DNA of 55,919 bases. Origin: Salinivirga sp035268865. GTDB lineage: Bacteria; Bacteroidota; Bacteroidia; Bacteroidales; Salinivirgaceae. Below are positions 40,559 to 48,938 of the stretch, one piece after another. Below the pieces are notes generated by a model that was not told where the DNA came from, did no database searches, and saw nothing but the letters and a program-made list of their open reading frames with translations. How positions within the stretch are numbered: the stretch's first letter is position 1; each line of letters opens with the position of its first letter. The stretch covers positions 1 through 55,919 of the forward strand of contig NZ_DATFKB010000248.1 of NCBI RefSeq assembly GCF_035268865.1, given 5' to 3'. The translations under genes and the position numbers were made by a program.

Positions 40559-40735
40559 TCACTGGCAGGTCTTCTGACTCTCCTCTGGTTACTGGCGCCT
40601 TCCCATTCTTCAGTTAAGAAAAGTGGCATGTTGCCAGTCCTTTGATGAGGATCACAGCAGCGGGAACTGTTGCCGAATTTCGCGGCATTCCCTTTTCATC
40701 CCATGGTTAAAAAACCATTTCGGGAACCAATGATG
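40559..40735 (-). promoter_or_regulatory. Cobalamin (B12) riboswitch
   Basis: Read on the minus strand, the conserved parts come in order: GGTTCCCGAAATGG near the 5' end, then GGGAATGCCGCGAAATTCGGCA, ACAGTTCCCGCTGCTGTGATC, GGAC...GCCA, GAATGGGAAGG, CGCCAGTAACCAGAGG and the B12 box AGTCAGAAGACCTGCC (40581-40562). Together these match the adenosylcobalamin/cobalamin aptamer. It precedes the operon 38213-34810 and should repress it when B12 is plentiful. About 190 nt lie between the B12 box and the ATG. The 40740-40898 stretch upstream is AT-rich with nothing else recognised. Confidence 0.93.
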
Positions 40736-40898
40736 AGACAAAGGTATGATTTTTTAATATCAACATAAATATTTTAAAAAACATATTTTTCAATTACTGT
40801 TGCAGGAACATGAGCAAAGATTCGTACAGTAACGGTTCATAAGCATTATGAATAAAAAAATGCCTTTTAAAATAACTCATGTTTAGGATTTCTGCTTT

Positions 40899-41486
40899 CT
40901 AAAGACCTTGGATATAATCTATAAACTTATCAGAGCCCCATTTGGTGGCCCCGGTCTCTTTGAGTAAGAGGTTCCCTTTTTCATCTATTAAGAAGGAAGC
41001 AGGGATTTTTTTACTATGGAGCATTTCTCCGGCACGGCTTTTTTGTCGGTAAAGTGGCAGATCGTAACCTTTTTGTTCAATATAAGCAGCAGCTTTATCG
41101 AGATCTTCATTTACCAGCACCACCAGGTGAATATCGTCACCGGCTTTTTCGTACAATTTCGCCAATGCAGGCAGCTCAGCCACACAATGGTGACACCATG
41201 TAGCCCAATAGGTCAACAATACCGGCTTATCAAGCATGTTGCCCAGCTGATAAATCTGTCCTGATTCGGAGGCATAAGCCAATGTCAGTTCTGCAGGTGG
41301 TAATGCTTTTTTTTCGGTGACTTCAATATCAGGTGATGACATAAATAACCTGACCACAACTGATCCAACCTCACGGCGCCATGATGGCACAAGCATCACA
41401 ATGATAAGCGCGACCAATACAATATCTGATATAATAGAAGACTTTTTACGTTTTTTATACTTATCGAACCATTTTTTAAGACCCAT
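40899..41486 (-). CDS. TlpA-like membrane-anchored thioredoxin
   Basis: A 195-residue protein with one N-terminal transmembrane helix (about 18-38, after the basic KKWFDKYKKRKK) and a periplasmic thioredoxin fold with the active site WATWCHHCVAELPAL (CHHC). The cis-Pro loop is in KKIPASFLIDEKGN. TlpA/ResA proteins reduce disulfides in exported proteins, for example for cytochrome c maturation. It starts 16 bp after the ispG stop on the same strand, so the two are probably one transcript, although their functions are not obviously linked. Confidence 0.88.
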   Translation of the reverse strand: MGLKKWFDKYKKRKKSSIISDIVLVALIIVMLVPSWRREVGSVVVRLFMSSPDIEVTEKKALPPAELTLAYASESGQIYQLGNMLDKPVLLTYWATWCHHCVAELPALAKLYEKAGDDIHLVVLVNEDLDKAAAYIEQKGYDLPLYRQKSRAGEMLHSKKIPASFLIDEKGNLLLKETGATKWGSDKFIDYIQGL

Positions 41487-41502
41487 AATTTCTGAATTTC
41501 AT

Positions 41503-43419
41503 TTAAGGCGCTATCCAGTCGCCATTATCTTTAATTAATTGTACTAGCTCATCAACAGCTTTTGCAGATGAAATGTTTTTCCGCTCGGGGTTTTTGCCTT
41601 TGTACAAGGTAACCTTCCCGGGCGCGGCCCCGACGTAGCCATAATCGGCATCAGCCATTTCTCCCGGGCCATTCACAATGCAACCCATTACGCCAATCTT
41701 AAGGTTGTACAGATGCCCTGTTTTTGCTTTCACCTCCTGCAATACTTTTTCTATATCGAACTGTGTGCGGCCGCATGACGGGCAGGCAATAAACTCAGTT
41801 GTGGTTGTTCTTGCTCTTGAAGCCTGCAATATTTCAAAATCCAGTTTGCCAATAAAAGACATATCAGGTAAAAATGGGTTGGTAAGCCAAATCCCTTCGC
41901 CAAAACCATCGATAAAAAGCGGTGCTGAATCTGCAGCAGCCTTTATGGTCATCAATTCTGTATTTTCTTCAATATAGTTACGCTTTACAATCACCGGATG
42001 ATTTAACCTGTGTGCCTGCATTTGCATAAAAAACGCCCTTTGATCTGCGGTTCCGTTAATATGTGTGGTTTCCAAAACAATAACTGTATGCGGATCATTG
42101 CGTAGTATTTCAATCATTTCATCAGAAAGCTCTTCGTTTCTGAGATACACCCATTTTTCCTTCAAACGCATCAATTTATGAAGCTGCACATATTCTGCAC
42201 GCGTCAGCACAGGTAATGCTTGTTCTGTGGGTTTTCCGGTAACACTTGTCTCGTAAAGCAATTTCAAGCCATCAGGCAAATCGACCTGCACCTGAGTGGT
42301 GCTTACAAATATATAATCGGCAGCACGTCGTGTGGCACTCCATCCACTTTCAGTCGACTCATAACCTAATTGCTCAATAACCCTTTTGTCAATTACTTCC
42401 ACATGTCTCAGGTCTACAATTACAGCAGGCCGATCCGGGTTAATGCTTAAATTCCCCTGCGCTTTACGACGCGCAAAAACCAATGGATTGTATCCATGCG
42501 TTTCTGGAACTTTCACTGCGGTTGAAGAACGATTAGTAAAATGATTAACCAATGTAGCGGCCACAGGAATTTCTGCCACCGGATCCTCAGTTAGAGATAC
42601 CCGTATGGTATCACCCAAACCATCATTTAGCAAAGCTCCGATACCCGCTGCAGATTTAACTCTGCCAGACACACCATCCCCGGCTTCTGTAACACCCAAA
42701 TGCAAAGGGAAGTACATCTCCTCATTTTGCATAGCTGCAACAAGATTGCGATAGGCCTCCACCATCACACGTACGTTTGAGGATTTGAGCGACACAACAA
42801 CATTTTCAAAACTAGTTTTTTTGCAAATGCGTAAAAACTCCATAGTCGATACCACCATGCCTTTGACTGTGTTGCCATAACGGCTCATTATGCGATCTGA
42901 AAGCGATCCGTGATTAGTTCCAATACGTAATGCAGTGCCGTTCGCTTTGCAAACTTCAATCAACGACACAAATTTTTTCTCCAAACGATCCATTTCTATG
43001 TTCCATGCCCCATCGTCAAGCTTGCTATCTTCGAACTTTGCTCTTTTATCAACAAAATTTCCTGGGTTAATGCGCACTTTTTCGATGGAGCTACCAGCCA
43101 ACATTACAGCAAGGTCTGCATTGAAATGTACATCAGCTACTATTGGAGTATCATACCCCATAGCTTTCAGTCCCTTACTTATTGCTATCAACCCATCAGC
43201 ATCTTTGCGATGGCGCACCGTATAACGCACCAGTTCACCTCCCGCTTCAATAATTTCTATTGCCTGTTTTACAGAAGCTTCCACATTGGTTGTTGCCGTG
43301 TTACACATTGACTGTATCCTAACCGGGGCATCACCTCCAATGGCGACATTCCCTACGTGCACCTGCTCTGTTTGGAAACGCTTATGTTGATTAAGCGGAT
43401 ATGGAAATTTATCGGTCAT
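41503..43419 (-). CDS. ispG: (E)-4-hydroxy-3-methylbut-2-enyl-diphosphate synthase, long form
   Basis: IspG (GcpE) is the [4Fe-4S] enzyme that makes HMBPP in the MEP isoprenoid pathway. This 638-residue version is the long, three-domain form known from Bacteroidota, Chlamydiae and plants, with an extra middle domain (about 280-510) between the TIM barrel and the iron-sulfur domain. N-terminal barrel: GNVAIGGDAPVRIQSMCNT, PIVADVHFNADLAV, VRINPGNF. C-terminal cluster Cys: IACPSCGRTQFD and GVMGCIVNGPGEMADADYG. It is divergent from cmk-ispH, with a -7 element (43437-43444) 18 bp before its start. Confidence 0.95.
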   Translation of the reverse strand: MTDKFPYPLNQHKRFQTEQVHVGNVAIGGDAPVRIQSMCNTATTNVEASVKQAIEIIEAGGELVRYTVRHRKDADGLIAISKGLKAMGYDTPIVADVHFNADLAVMLAGSSIEKVRINPGNFVDKRAKFEDSKLDDGAWNIEMDRLEKKFVSLIEVCKANGTALRIGTNHGSLSDRIMSRYGNTVKGMVVSTMEFLRICKKTSFENVVVSLKSSNVRVMVEAYRNLVAAMQNEEMYFPLHLGVTEAGDGVSGRVKSAAGIGALLNDGLGDTIRVSLTEDPVAEIPVAATLVNHFTNRSSTAVKVPETHGYNPLVFARRKAQGNLSINPDRPAVIVDLRHVEVIDKRVIEQLGYESTESGWSATRRAADYIFVSTTQVQVDLPDGLKLLYETSVTGKPTEQALPVLTRAEYVQLHKLMRLKEKWVYLRNEELSDEMIEILRNDPHTVIVLETTHINGTADQRAFFMQMQAHRLNHPVIVKRNYIEENTELMTIKAAADSAPLFIDGFGEGIWLTNPFLPDMSFIGKLDFEILQASRARTTTTEFIACPSCGRTQFDIEKVLQEVKAKTGHLYNLKIGVMGCIVNGPGEMADADYGYVGAAPGKVTLYKGKNPERKNISSAKAVDELVQLIKDNGDWIAP

Positions 43420-43436
43420 GTAATTAAATATTTATG

Positions 43437-43444
43437 CAAAAATA
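43437..43444 (-). promoter_or_regulatory. -7 element of ispG
   Basis: TATTTTTG on the minus strand fits TAnnTTTG, 17 bp before the ispG start codon. Confidence 0.5.
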
Positions 43445-43537
43445 GCGATCAATACAGTTTTTTGTTCTATAAACCTTTAGTTTTTAAACAATCGTTCAAT
43501 TTTTGCCATAATTTGAGCAGGACAGCTCATTGATGCT

Positions 43538-43545
43538 TATATTTG
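43538..43545 (+). promoter_or_regulatory. -7 element of cmk-ispH
   Basis: TATATTTG fits TAnnTTTG, with TTTG at 43512-43515 upstream at 22 bp. It overlaps the most upstream possible cmk start codons (43530), so ATG 43596 is the likely true start. Confidence 0.55.
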
Positions 43546-43595
43546 TAGTTGGAAAGAAATTTGCTAATCATTTATCAATTGATAACAGACCGCCT

Positions 43596-44282
43596 ATGTC
43601 CGCATATTATCGCATAGCAGTAGATGGCTTCTCATCGTGTGGCAAAAGCACACTTGCCAGGCAAATTGCCGAGGTTCTTGGCGCAGTGTATATTGACTCG
43701 GGTGCAATGTACAGGGCTGCTACCCTGCTCGCCATACAAAACAATTGCATTAGAGACTGGCACCTCGACACAGGTTGCTTCATGCCTGTTATTCAACATG
43801 CTACAATTGAATTCCGAACCACAGACAACCATTTACTATTGAACGAAAAAGATGTGGAAAAAGAGATCAGGAGTCCGGAGGTGGCAGACCATGTAAGCGA
43901 AGTAGCCAGTCATGGGTTTATAAGAGAAATCATGGTACAAATGCAACGAAGCTACAGTGAGAAATCCCCTGTGGTTATGGATGGACGCGACATCGGAACC
44001 CATGTATTTCCCGATGCTGAAGTTAAAATATTTCTCACGGCAGAACCCCGTATACGGGCCGAACGCCGCTACCAGGAACTACAGGAACAAAGTGTAAACA
44101 TTAGTTTTGATGAAGTTTTTGAAAACGTAAAAAAACGGGACGAAAAAGATCAAAACCGTTCTGTTGCACCTTTACGAAAAGCAGATGATGCAATTGAAAT
44201 AAACAACAGCTACCTCAGCAGGAGTGAACAACTTGAGCAGGCACTTGAAATTGTTCACAAAAAAATTGGTGATGTATTATGA
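43596..44282 (+). CDS. cmk: Cytidylate kinase
   Basis: Cmk phosphorylates CMP and dCMP in the cytosol. ATG 43596 (MSAYYRIAVDGFSSCGKSTLAR) puts the P-loop GFSSCGKST near the N-terminus, as in the family, and lies downstream of the -7 element. The product is 228 residues. Other features are GAVYIDSGAMYRAATLLA (CMP-binding), VVMDGRDIGTHVFPDAEVKIFLTA and RAERRYQELQ with DEKDQNRSVAPL. It overlaps ispH by 4 bp (ATGA). Confidence 0.95.
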   Translation: MSAYYRIAVDGFSSCGKSTLARQIAEVLGAVYIDSGAMYRAATLLAIQNNCIRDWHLDTGCFMPVIQHATIEFRTTDNHLLLNEKDVEKEIRSPEVADHVSEVASHGFIREIMVQMQRSYSEKSPVVMDGRDIGTHVFPDAEVKIFLTAEPRIRAERRYQELQEQSVNISFDEVFENVKKRDEKDQNRSVAPLRKADDAIEINNSYLSRSEQLEQALEIVHKKIGDVL

Positions 44283-45139
44283 TTCATGTAGAAATTGACC
44301 CGAACAGTGGATTTTGCTTCGGCGTAGTGCGTGCAATAAAAATGGCTGAAGACCACCTGGCAAAGGGAAAAAACATTAGCTCGCTGGGAGAAATGGTACA
44401 TAACGCTGAGGAGGTTAAGCGGCTTGAGGCAATGGGTATGCATACCATAACCTGCCGGGATCTTGACCGGGATAAAAACCAAACCGTTTTGATCAGGGCG
44501 CATGGCGAACCACCCTCCACGTATGCCACATTAAAAGATAAAGGACGCCACATAGTTGATGCAACCTGCCCTATTGTTTTAAAACTGCAGGAAAGAGTAA
44601 AAAAAACTTATGAAAACCATCCCGGAGCACAAATTGTAATTTACGGAAAAAAAGGCCATGCAGAGGTGATTGGACTGGCAGGACAAACCAATGGAGATGC
44701 CTTTATAATGAATAATGCAGAAGATGTAAAAAAACTGAACCCCGATAAACCGGTTTTTATGTTTTCGCAAACCACGATGCCCCTGGAAGGTTTTGCTGAG
44801 ATGAAAACAGCACTTGAAACCTACATAGAGGCAGAGGTTATTTCATACGACACTATTTGCAGAAAAGTAGCACACCGTATACCAGAAGTCAAACGCTTTG
44901 CAGCCATGCATGATGTATGTGTTTTTGTAAGCGGCAAAAACAGTTCAAATGGTAAGATGCTTTATAATGCTGCTAAAAAAGCCAATTCAAGTACTTATTT
45001 CGTTAGCCATGCAAATGAAATAGACAAACGATGGTTCAAAAACGAAATGAGTGTAGGTGTTTGCGGAGCAACATCTACCCCTCAATGGCAGATGGAGGAA
45101 GCTAAAACAACCATTGAAAGCTGGTACAAAAACGATTGA
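44279..45139 (+). CDS. ispH: 4-hydroxy-3-methylbut-2-enyl diphosphate reductase
   Basis: IspH (LytB) makes IPP and DMAPP from HMBPP, the last MEP-pathway step, using a [4Fe-4S] cluster. The three cluster Cys are in NSGFCFGVVRAI, DATCPIVLKLQ and YDTICRKVAHR. Substrate-binding His/Glu motifs are LGEMVHNAEEV, RAHGEPP and YGKKGHAEVIGLAGQ. The 286 residues match the family. Co-translated with cmk; its partner ispG is transcribed from the opposite side of the same divergent region, so both iron-sulfur steps of the pathway sit within 4 kb. Confidence 0.96.
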   Translation: MIHVEIDPNSGFCFGVVRAIKMAEDHLAKGKNISSLGEMVHNAEEVKRLEAMGMHTITCRDLDRDKNQTVLIRAHGEPPSTYATLKDKGRHIVDATCPIVLKLQERVKKTYENHPGAQIVIYGKKGHAEVIGLAGQTNGDAFIMNNAEDVKKLNPDKPVFMFSQTTMPLEGFAEMKTALETYIEAEVISYDTICRKVAHRIPEVKRFAAMHDVCVFVSGKNSSNGKMLYNAAKKANSSTYFVSHANEIDKRWFKNEMSVGVCGATSTPQWQMEEAKTTIESWYKND

Positions 45140-45196
45140 AAACCAGCTCCAAAACCACATGCCCTTAAATGTGATATCGCATATGCTGGTAACCTC

Positions 45197-45247
45197 AAAA
45201 AAATAGCCCTGAAACAGATGTTTAGAGATAAAAAACTGCTTCAGGGC
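45197..45247 (-). terminator. Intrinsic terminator for the 45264-46295 gene
   Basis: On the minus strand GCCCTGAAGCAG / CTGTTTCAGGGC forms a 12-bp stem (one wobble), then TATTTTTTT. It lies in the convergent gap with ispH. Confidence 0.88.
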
Positions 45248-45263
45248 CAAAAATCATATTTTT

Positions 45264-46295
45264 CTAAACATCTTTAAAATCAGGCGTATTTTTCATTTCA
45301 TTATACTTTTTTATACGCTTCTGATCAATTTGATCACCATTCCTGAAAAATGGCTTTGCATCAAACCTTTTGTCAATGGACTGTATTCGGTCCAGATAGC
45401 CTTGCGCTTTGCGGTAATCTCTAAGCAAAAAACTTGTGTTGGCCAAATTTAACAGCGCATAGCATGTGATTTCTTTATTTACGCGCGATTTGCGCTTATT
45501 AAGATTAGATTCTTTCAGGGCTTTGGCCCATATCTGTCGTGCTGGTGTAATAGCCTTTTTATAGGCTGGCAGGTCTTTCTCTTTTATAAAAGTTTGCGTG
45601 GCTTTAAATGCTATTTCCCGGGCACTGTTAAAGTCTGAATAATCGAAACGTTTAAATTTATCAACTGTATAAAATTTAATTGTTCTGTTGGCATTATAAA
45701 GCATAAACTCGTCATTAATCCGGTCGTTTATGGTTTCGTTTAAAACTTGCTGCACAACTTCTTCAACTTTTTTATCAAGTGCCCAACTTTCCATTTTTGA
45801 TTTAGCCTCTAACTCGGTTCCGCCGGTTTCCTGCGCCATTACATTCTTTACAATTTTACCTGAATAGTATTTATGCTGCTCATATTTACCATTGTCATCA
45901 TTGGCTTTTTTGCCTGACAGCACATAATCTACCTTATACTGAATATTTGATTTGGCCACAAAAGTTGTATACCCACGGGTAATTTTAGTGGTTTTTATTG
46001 GTGAGGTTTTCACTTTGTTCAAAATAATTTCAATTTCAATACAATCTTTCGGGTTATTGGCCCCTGCCTTTTTCTCCAAACCATTTAAATCGAGATTTAA
46101 ATTGTAGTTTTTTGCATCTAACGAGGGGTGTCCCGGCGCCACCGTTACATCAACTGAATAACATTTAAATCGGGGTGGGATTGGTTTTGCGGGGTAATGT
46201 TTAATTTGATAGTCCAGGTCTTTTGAACTAATACGTTGCCCCATCATCATTGAGGTTAAAAATGCGAAAATCAATAATAAGCTTACTCGTTTCAT
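45264..46295 (-). CDS. Secreted protein of unknown function, dgt-flanking paralogue 1
   Basis: A 343-residue exported protein (signal peptide to about residue 19, MMMGQ). The N-terminal half is beta-rich: LDYQIKHYPAKPIPPRFKCYSVDVTVAP. The C-terminal half is helical with a TPR-like tail: FKRFDYSDFNSAREIAFKATQTF, PARQIWAKALKESNLNKRKSRVNKEITCYALLNLANTSFLLRDYRKAQGYLDRIQSIDKRFDAKP. It shares these blocks with the 47729-48754 gene (KRFDYSDF, WKKALTESNLEKRKTRVN, YLNLARVHFMMQEYEKAIEFAEKLTAIDKSF). The two lie either side of dgt on the same strand. No catalytic motif seen. Confidence 0.75.
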   Translation of the reverse strand: MKRVSLLLIFAFLTSMMMGQRISSKDLDYQIKHYPAKPIPPRFKCYSVDVTVAPGHPSLDAKNYNLNLDLNGLEKKAGANNPKDCIEIEIILNKVKTSPIKTTKITRGYTTFVAKSNIQYKVDYVLSGKKANDDNGKYEQHKYYSGKIVKNVMAQETGGTELEAKSKMESWALDKKVEEVVQQVLNETINDRINDEFMLYNANRTIKFYTVDKFKRFDYSDFNSAREIAFKATQTFIKEKDLPAYKKAITPARQIWAKALKESNLNKRKSRVNKEITCYALLNLANTSFLLRDYRKAQGYLDRIQSIDKRFDAKPFFRNGDQIDQKRIKKYNEMKNTPDFKDV

Positions 46296-46343
46296 AATTG
46301 TTGTTTTTGTTTTTATAATAAATTAAGAAAAATGTGATCGAAA

Positions 46344-47672
46344 CTAAACAGGCCACTGCTCAAAATCAATACCTCTAATATCGCGAAACAATTGCACTGC
46401 GTAAATATCAGTCATTCCACTAATAAAGTCCAGCACATAACGCAGGCGGTTATACAAATCTCCTTCACGCACCTCAAATTGCGCCGGAATCAACGATAAT
46501 AATTGCTGGCTGTATGATGCTTCAGGGTTCATTGCGGCACCCACAAACTCTTCAAGCAATGTTCCCAGCACATGATAGCCAGCGAGTTGTATTTTAACTA
46601 CAGAACGATGATTATAGATTTTCTCGACGCTCACTTTTTTACAGCGTTTCATATTTTCCCTCAGATAATCGGGCAGATGTTTGTACAAGGGATCCTGAAA
46701 GGTGCCGTTCATAATCGCATCGTAATTTTCCACAAACACATTGGCACTGGCGTTGACGAGTTTATTAATTATTGAAGCCCGCAGAAAGGAAATCAGTTCA
46801 TTCTTATCCGTAACCTCTTTTTGTACCTCTTCAAACTTTTGTTTCAATGATTCATCAGCCTCATAAAAAGGAGCCAGATATCGTATAATTTCCTCATAGC
46901 TGAGAATTTTTAATCTGTGCGCATCTTCCATATCCATCAGCAAATAAGAGATGTCATCTGCTGCCTCTACCAGAAACACCAGGGGATGCCGATTAAAAGA
47001 TCCGTCAGCCTGAAGATTTAAACCTGTTTGCCGGGCTACTTCCTGAAAGTTTTTTTGCTCTGTACTAAAAAAACCATATTTGTTTCCTTGCGAATGGGTT
47101 GACGCGTACGGATACTTGATCACAGAAGCCAATGTGGCATAAGTGGTTACAAAACCACCTTTCCTCCTGCCTTTAAATTGATGGGTAAGCAAACGCAAAA
47201 CATTGGCATTGCCTTCAAAATATGTAAGATCTTTCCATTGTTGCTCATCAAACTCCTGCTTTAAAGCCTGACCTTTTCCATCGCGAAAAAAACGCGATAA
47301 AGCATCTTCACCGGAATGACCAAATGGAGGGTTGCCCATATCGTGACATAAACATGCCGTAGATACAATAGTAGGAAGCTCTTCAAGCAGGTGCGAAGAG
47401 GGACCATCATCAATACTCATTAAATAATTCGCAACCTTTCTACCTAAAGACCTTCCTACACTGGCAACTTCTAAACTATGGGTAAGCCGGTTATGTACAT
47501 ATACAGATCCCGGCAAGGGAAAAACCTGTGTTTTATTTTGCAACCTCCTGAATGCCGGAGCAAAAATTATACGATCATAGTCACGCTGGAACTGAGATCT
47601 TATCTCAACAGGATCTAACTGACGTGTATCCTGCCCGAAACGATTCGCATTTAATAATTTACTCCAATTCAT
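46344..47672 (-). CDS. dgt: Deoxyguanosinetriphosphate triphosphohydrolase-like HD protein
   Basis: A 442-residue HD-domain dNTPase (Dgt/SAMHD1-like), which splits dNTPs to nucleoside and triphosphate and so restrains dNTP pools. HD motif residues are in VHNRLTHSLEVASVGRSLG and the core STACLCHDMGNPPFGHSGEDAL, with a third metal ligand in FLVEAADDISYLLMDMEDAHRL. N-terminal signature: RFGQDTRQLDPVEIRSQFQRDYDRIIFAPAFRRLQNKTQVF. Short bacterial form with a helical tail. Adjacent to nothing in nucleotide metabolism, but the same window holds class II ribonucleotide reductase. Confidence 0.93.
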   Translation of the reverse strand: MNWSKLLNANRFGQDTRQLDPVEIRSQFQRDYDRIIFAPAFRRLQNKTQVFPLPGSVYVHNRLTHSLEVASVGRSLGRKVANYLMSIDDGPSSHLLEELPTIVSTACLCHDMGNPPFGHSGEDALSRFFRDGKGQALKQEFDEQQWKDLTYFEGNANVLRLLTHQFKGRRKGGFVTTYATLASVIKYPYASTHSQGNKYGFFSTEQKNFQEVARQTGLNLQADGSFNRHPLVFLVEAADDISYLLMDMEDAHRLKILSYEEIIRYLAPFYEADESLKQKFEEVQKEVTDKNELISFLRASIINKLVNASANVFVENYDAIMNGTFQDPLYKHLPDYLRENMKRCKKVSVEKIYNHRSVVKIQLAGYHVLGTLLEEFVGAAMNPEASYSQQLLSLIPAQFEVREGDLYNRLRYVLDFISGMTDIYAVQLFRDIRGIDFEQWPV

Positions 47673-47728
47673 TCAGTTTCATTTATTGTTAAATTACACC
47701 ATCTCCTACAACCATTCTAGATGTATGA

Positions 47729-48754
47729 CTATAGTTTTTTATAGTCTGGCTTAGAAGTGGTGGCAAGATAATTATTTTTAATTTCAGCATTTTTTTCAGC
47801 CAATTCTTTTAGCAAACGAATTCCTTTAAAAGATTTATCAATTGCAGTTAATTTTTCGGCAAATTCAATTGCTTTCTCATATTCCTGCATCATAAAATGG
47901 ACTCTTGCCAAGTTCAAATAGGCTATTAAAGTTACTTTTTCATTTACCCGTGTTTTACGCTTTTCCAAATTAGATTCTGTTAACGCTTTTTTCCACAGAG
48001 CAATAGCAGGCTTAACCTCTTTCTTAAATGCATCTAATGCGGTTTTATCCTCGACCAATAATTTAGAGGCATTGAGAACAATTTCCTGGGCCTCATCAAA
48101 ATCGCTGTAATCGAACCTTTTAAATTTCTTAATTTTAAAAAATCTCAACATTTTCATCTCCTCTGTAAAAGTCAACTTCTTTGTTAATTGCTTGGAGAGA
48201 TATTCATTGTAAAGGTCTTTTTTGAATGACCGCTTTTTTCTTGTTTTAATTTTCCTTAATTGCTTTTGAGCAGTTTGTTTATTCGGATATTTTTTAGATT
48301 TTATCCTAACAGTCTTAGTGATTGTACCACTTTGATATTTTTTATATTTATCTTCAACATCACCTGTTGGATTCTCAACAAAACCGTAAATTTTGTAATT
48401 AACTTTCTTATAAAAATCCTCCTGGGCATAATAGTACGTTTTTCGCCCACCATTTACCTTTTTAGATACACTTTTGGTTTCGTATTTCTTGGTAGTAAAC
48501 GGCATTACTGATAATTCAATTTTAAAGAAATCTTTTTCAGGGAGTTCGTTCTCAACCTGCTTCAAACCTTTAATCTCAACATTAGAGGGCACCGGAACAT
48601 GGTTTACAAAATAAATTTGGTAAGTATCATACCTTTCTGGGATGGGCTCTGTTGGGTATTGTTTGTAGGAATATGTTACTCTTTCACCATCCAAACGCTG
48701 GCCAAAACCTTGAAAAGTAACAAAAATCAAGGCTAATAAAAATAATTGTTTCAT
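47729..48754 (-). CDS. Secreted protein of unknown function, dgt-flanking paralogue 2
   Basis: A 341-residue exported protein (signal peptide to about residue 18, FQGFGQ), similar in length and order to the 45264-46295 protein: the YSYKQYPTEPIPERYDTYQIYFVN opening matches the other copy's IKHYPAKPIPPRFKCYSV. A very lysine-rich central stretch follows (residues about 150-180), then KKFKRFDYSDFDEAQEIVLNASKLL and a final TPR-like helix pair. Upstream spacing is 56 bp from dgt. Function unknown; the paralogues probably arose by duplication around dgt. Confidence 0.75.
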   Translation of the reverse strand: MKQLFLLALIFVTFQGFGQRLDGERVTYSYKQYPTEPIPERYDTYQIYFVNHVPVPSNVEIKGLKQVENELPEKDFFKIELSVMPFTTKKYETKSVSKKVNGGRKTYYYAQEDFYKKVNYKIYGFVENPTGDVEDKYKKYQSGTITKTVRIKSKKYPNKQTAQKQLRKIKTRKKRSFKKDLYNEYLSKQLTKKLTFTEEMKMLRFFKIKKFKRFDYSDFDEAQEIVLNASKLLVEDKTALDAFKKEVKPAIALWKKALTESNLEKRKTRVNEKVTLIAYLNLARVHFMMQEYEKAIEFAEKLTAIDKSFKGIRLLKELAEKNAEIKNNYLATTSKPDYKKL

Positions 48755-48938
48755 AACTTTTGTTTTTTGAGTTCAGCAGCAAAATTAACAGAAATATGCC
48801 AAAAGCAAAAAACACATATAACCATATGTTGGAAAATTTCATAAGTCAACAAAAATCCTAATAGAAGGAAAATCCAATAAACTTTTCTATCTTTATCAGC
48901 GAATAAAGCTATGAGAATCCAAATAAAAACATTTCACT

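Noticed and set aside
43530..43595. Upstream start for cmk
   Set aside because: It would overlap the -7 promoter element, and adds residues before the P-loop that the family lacks.
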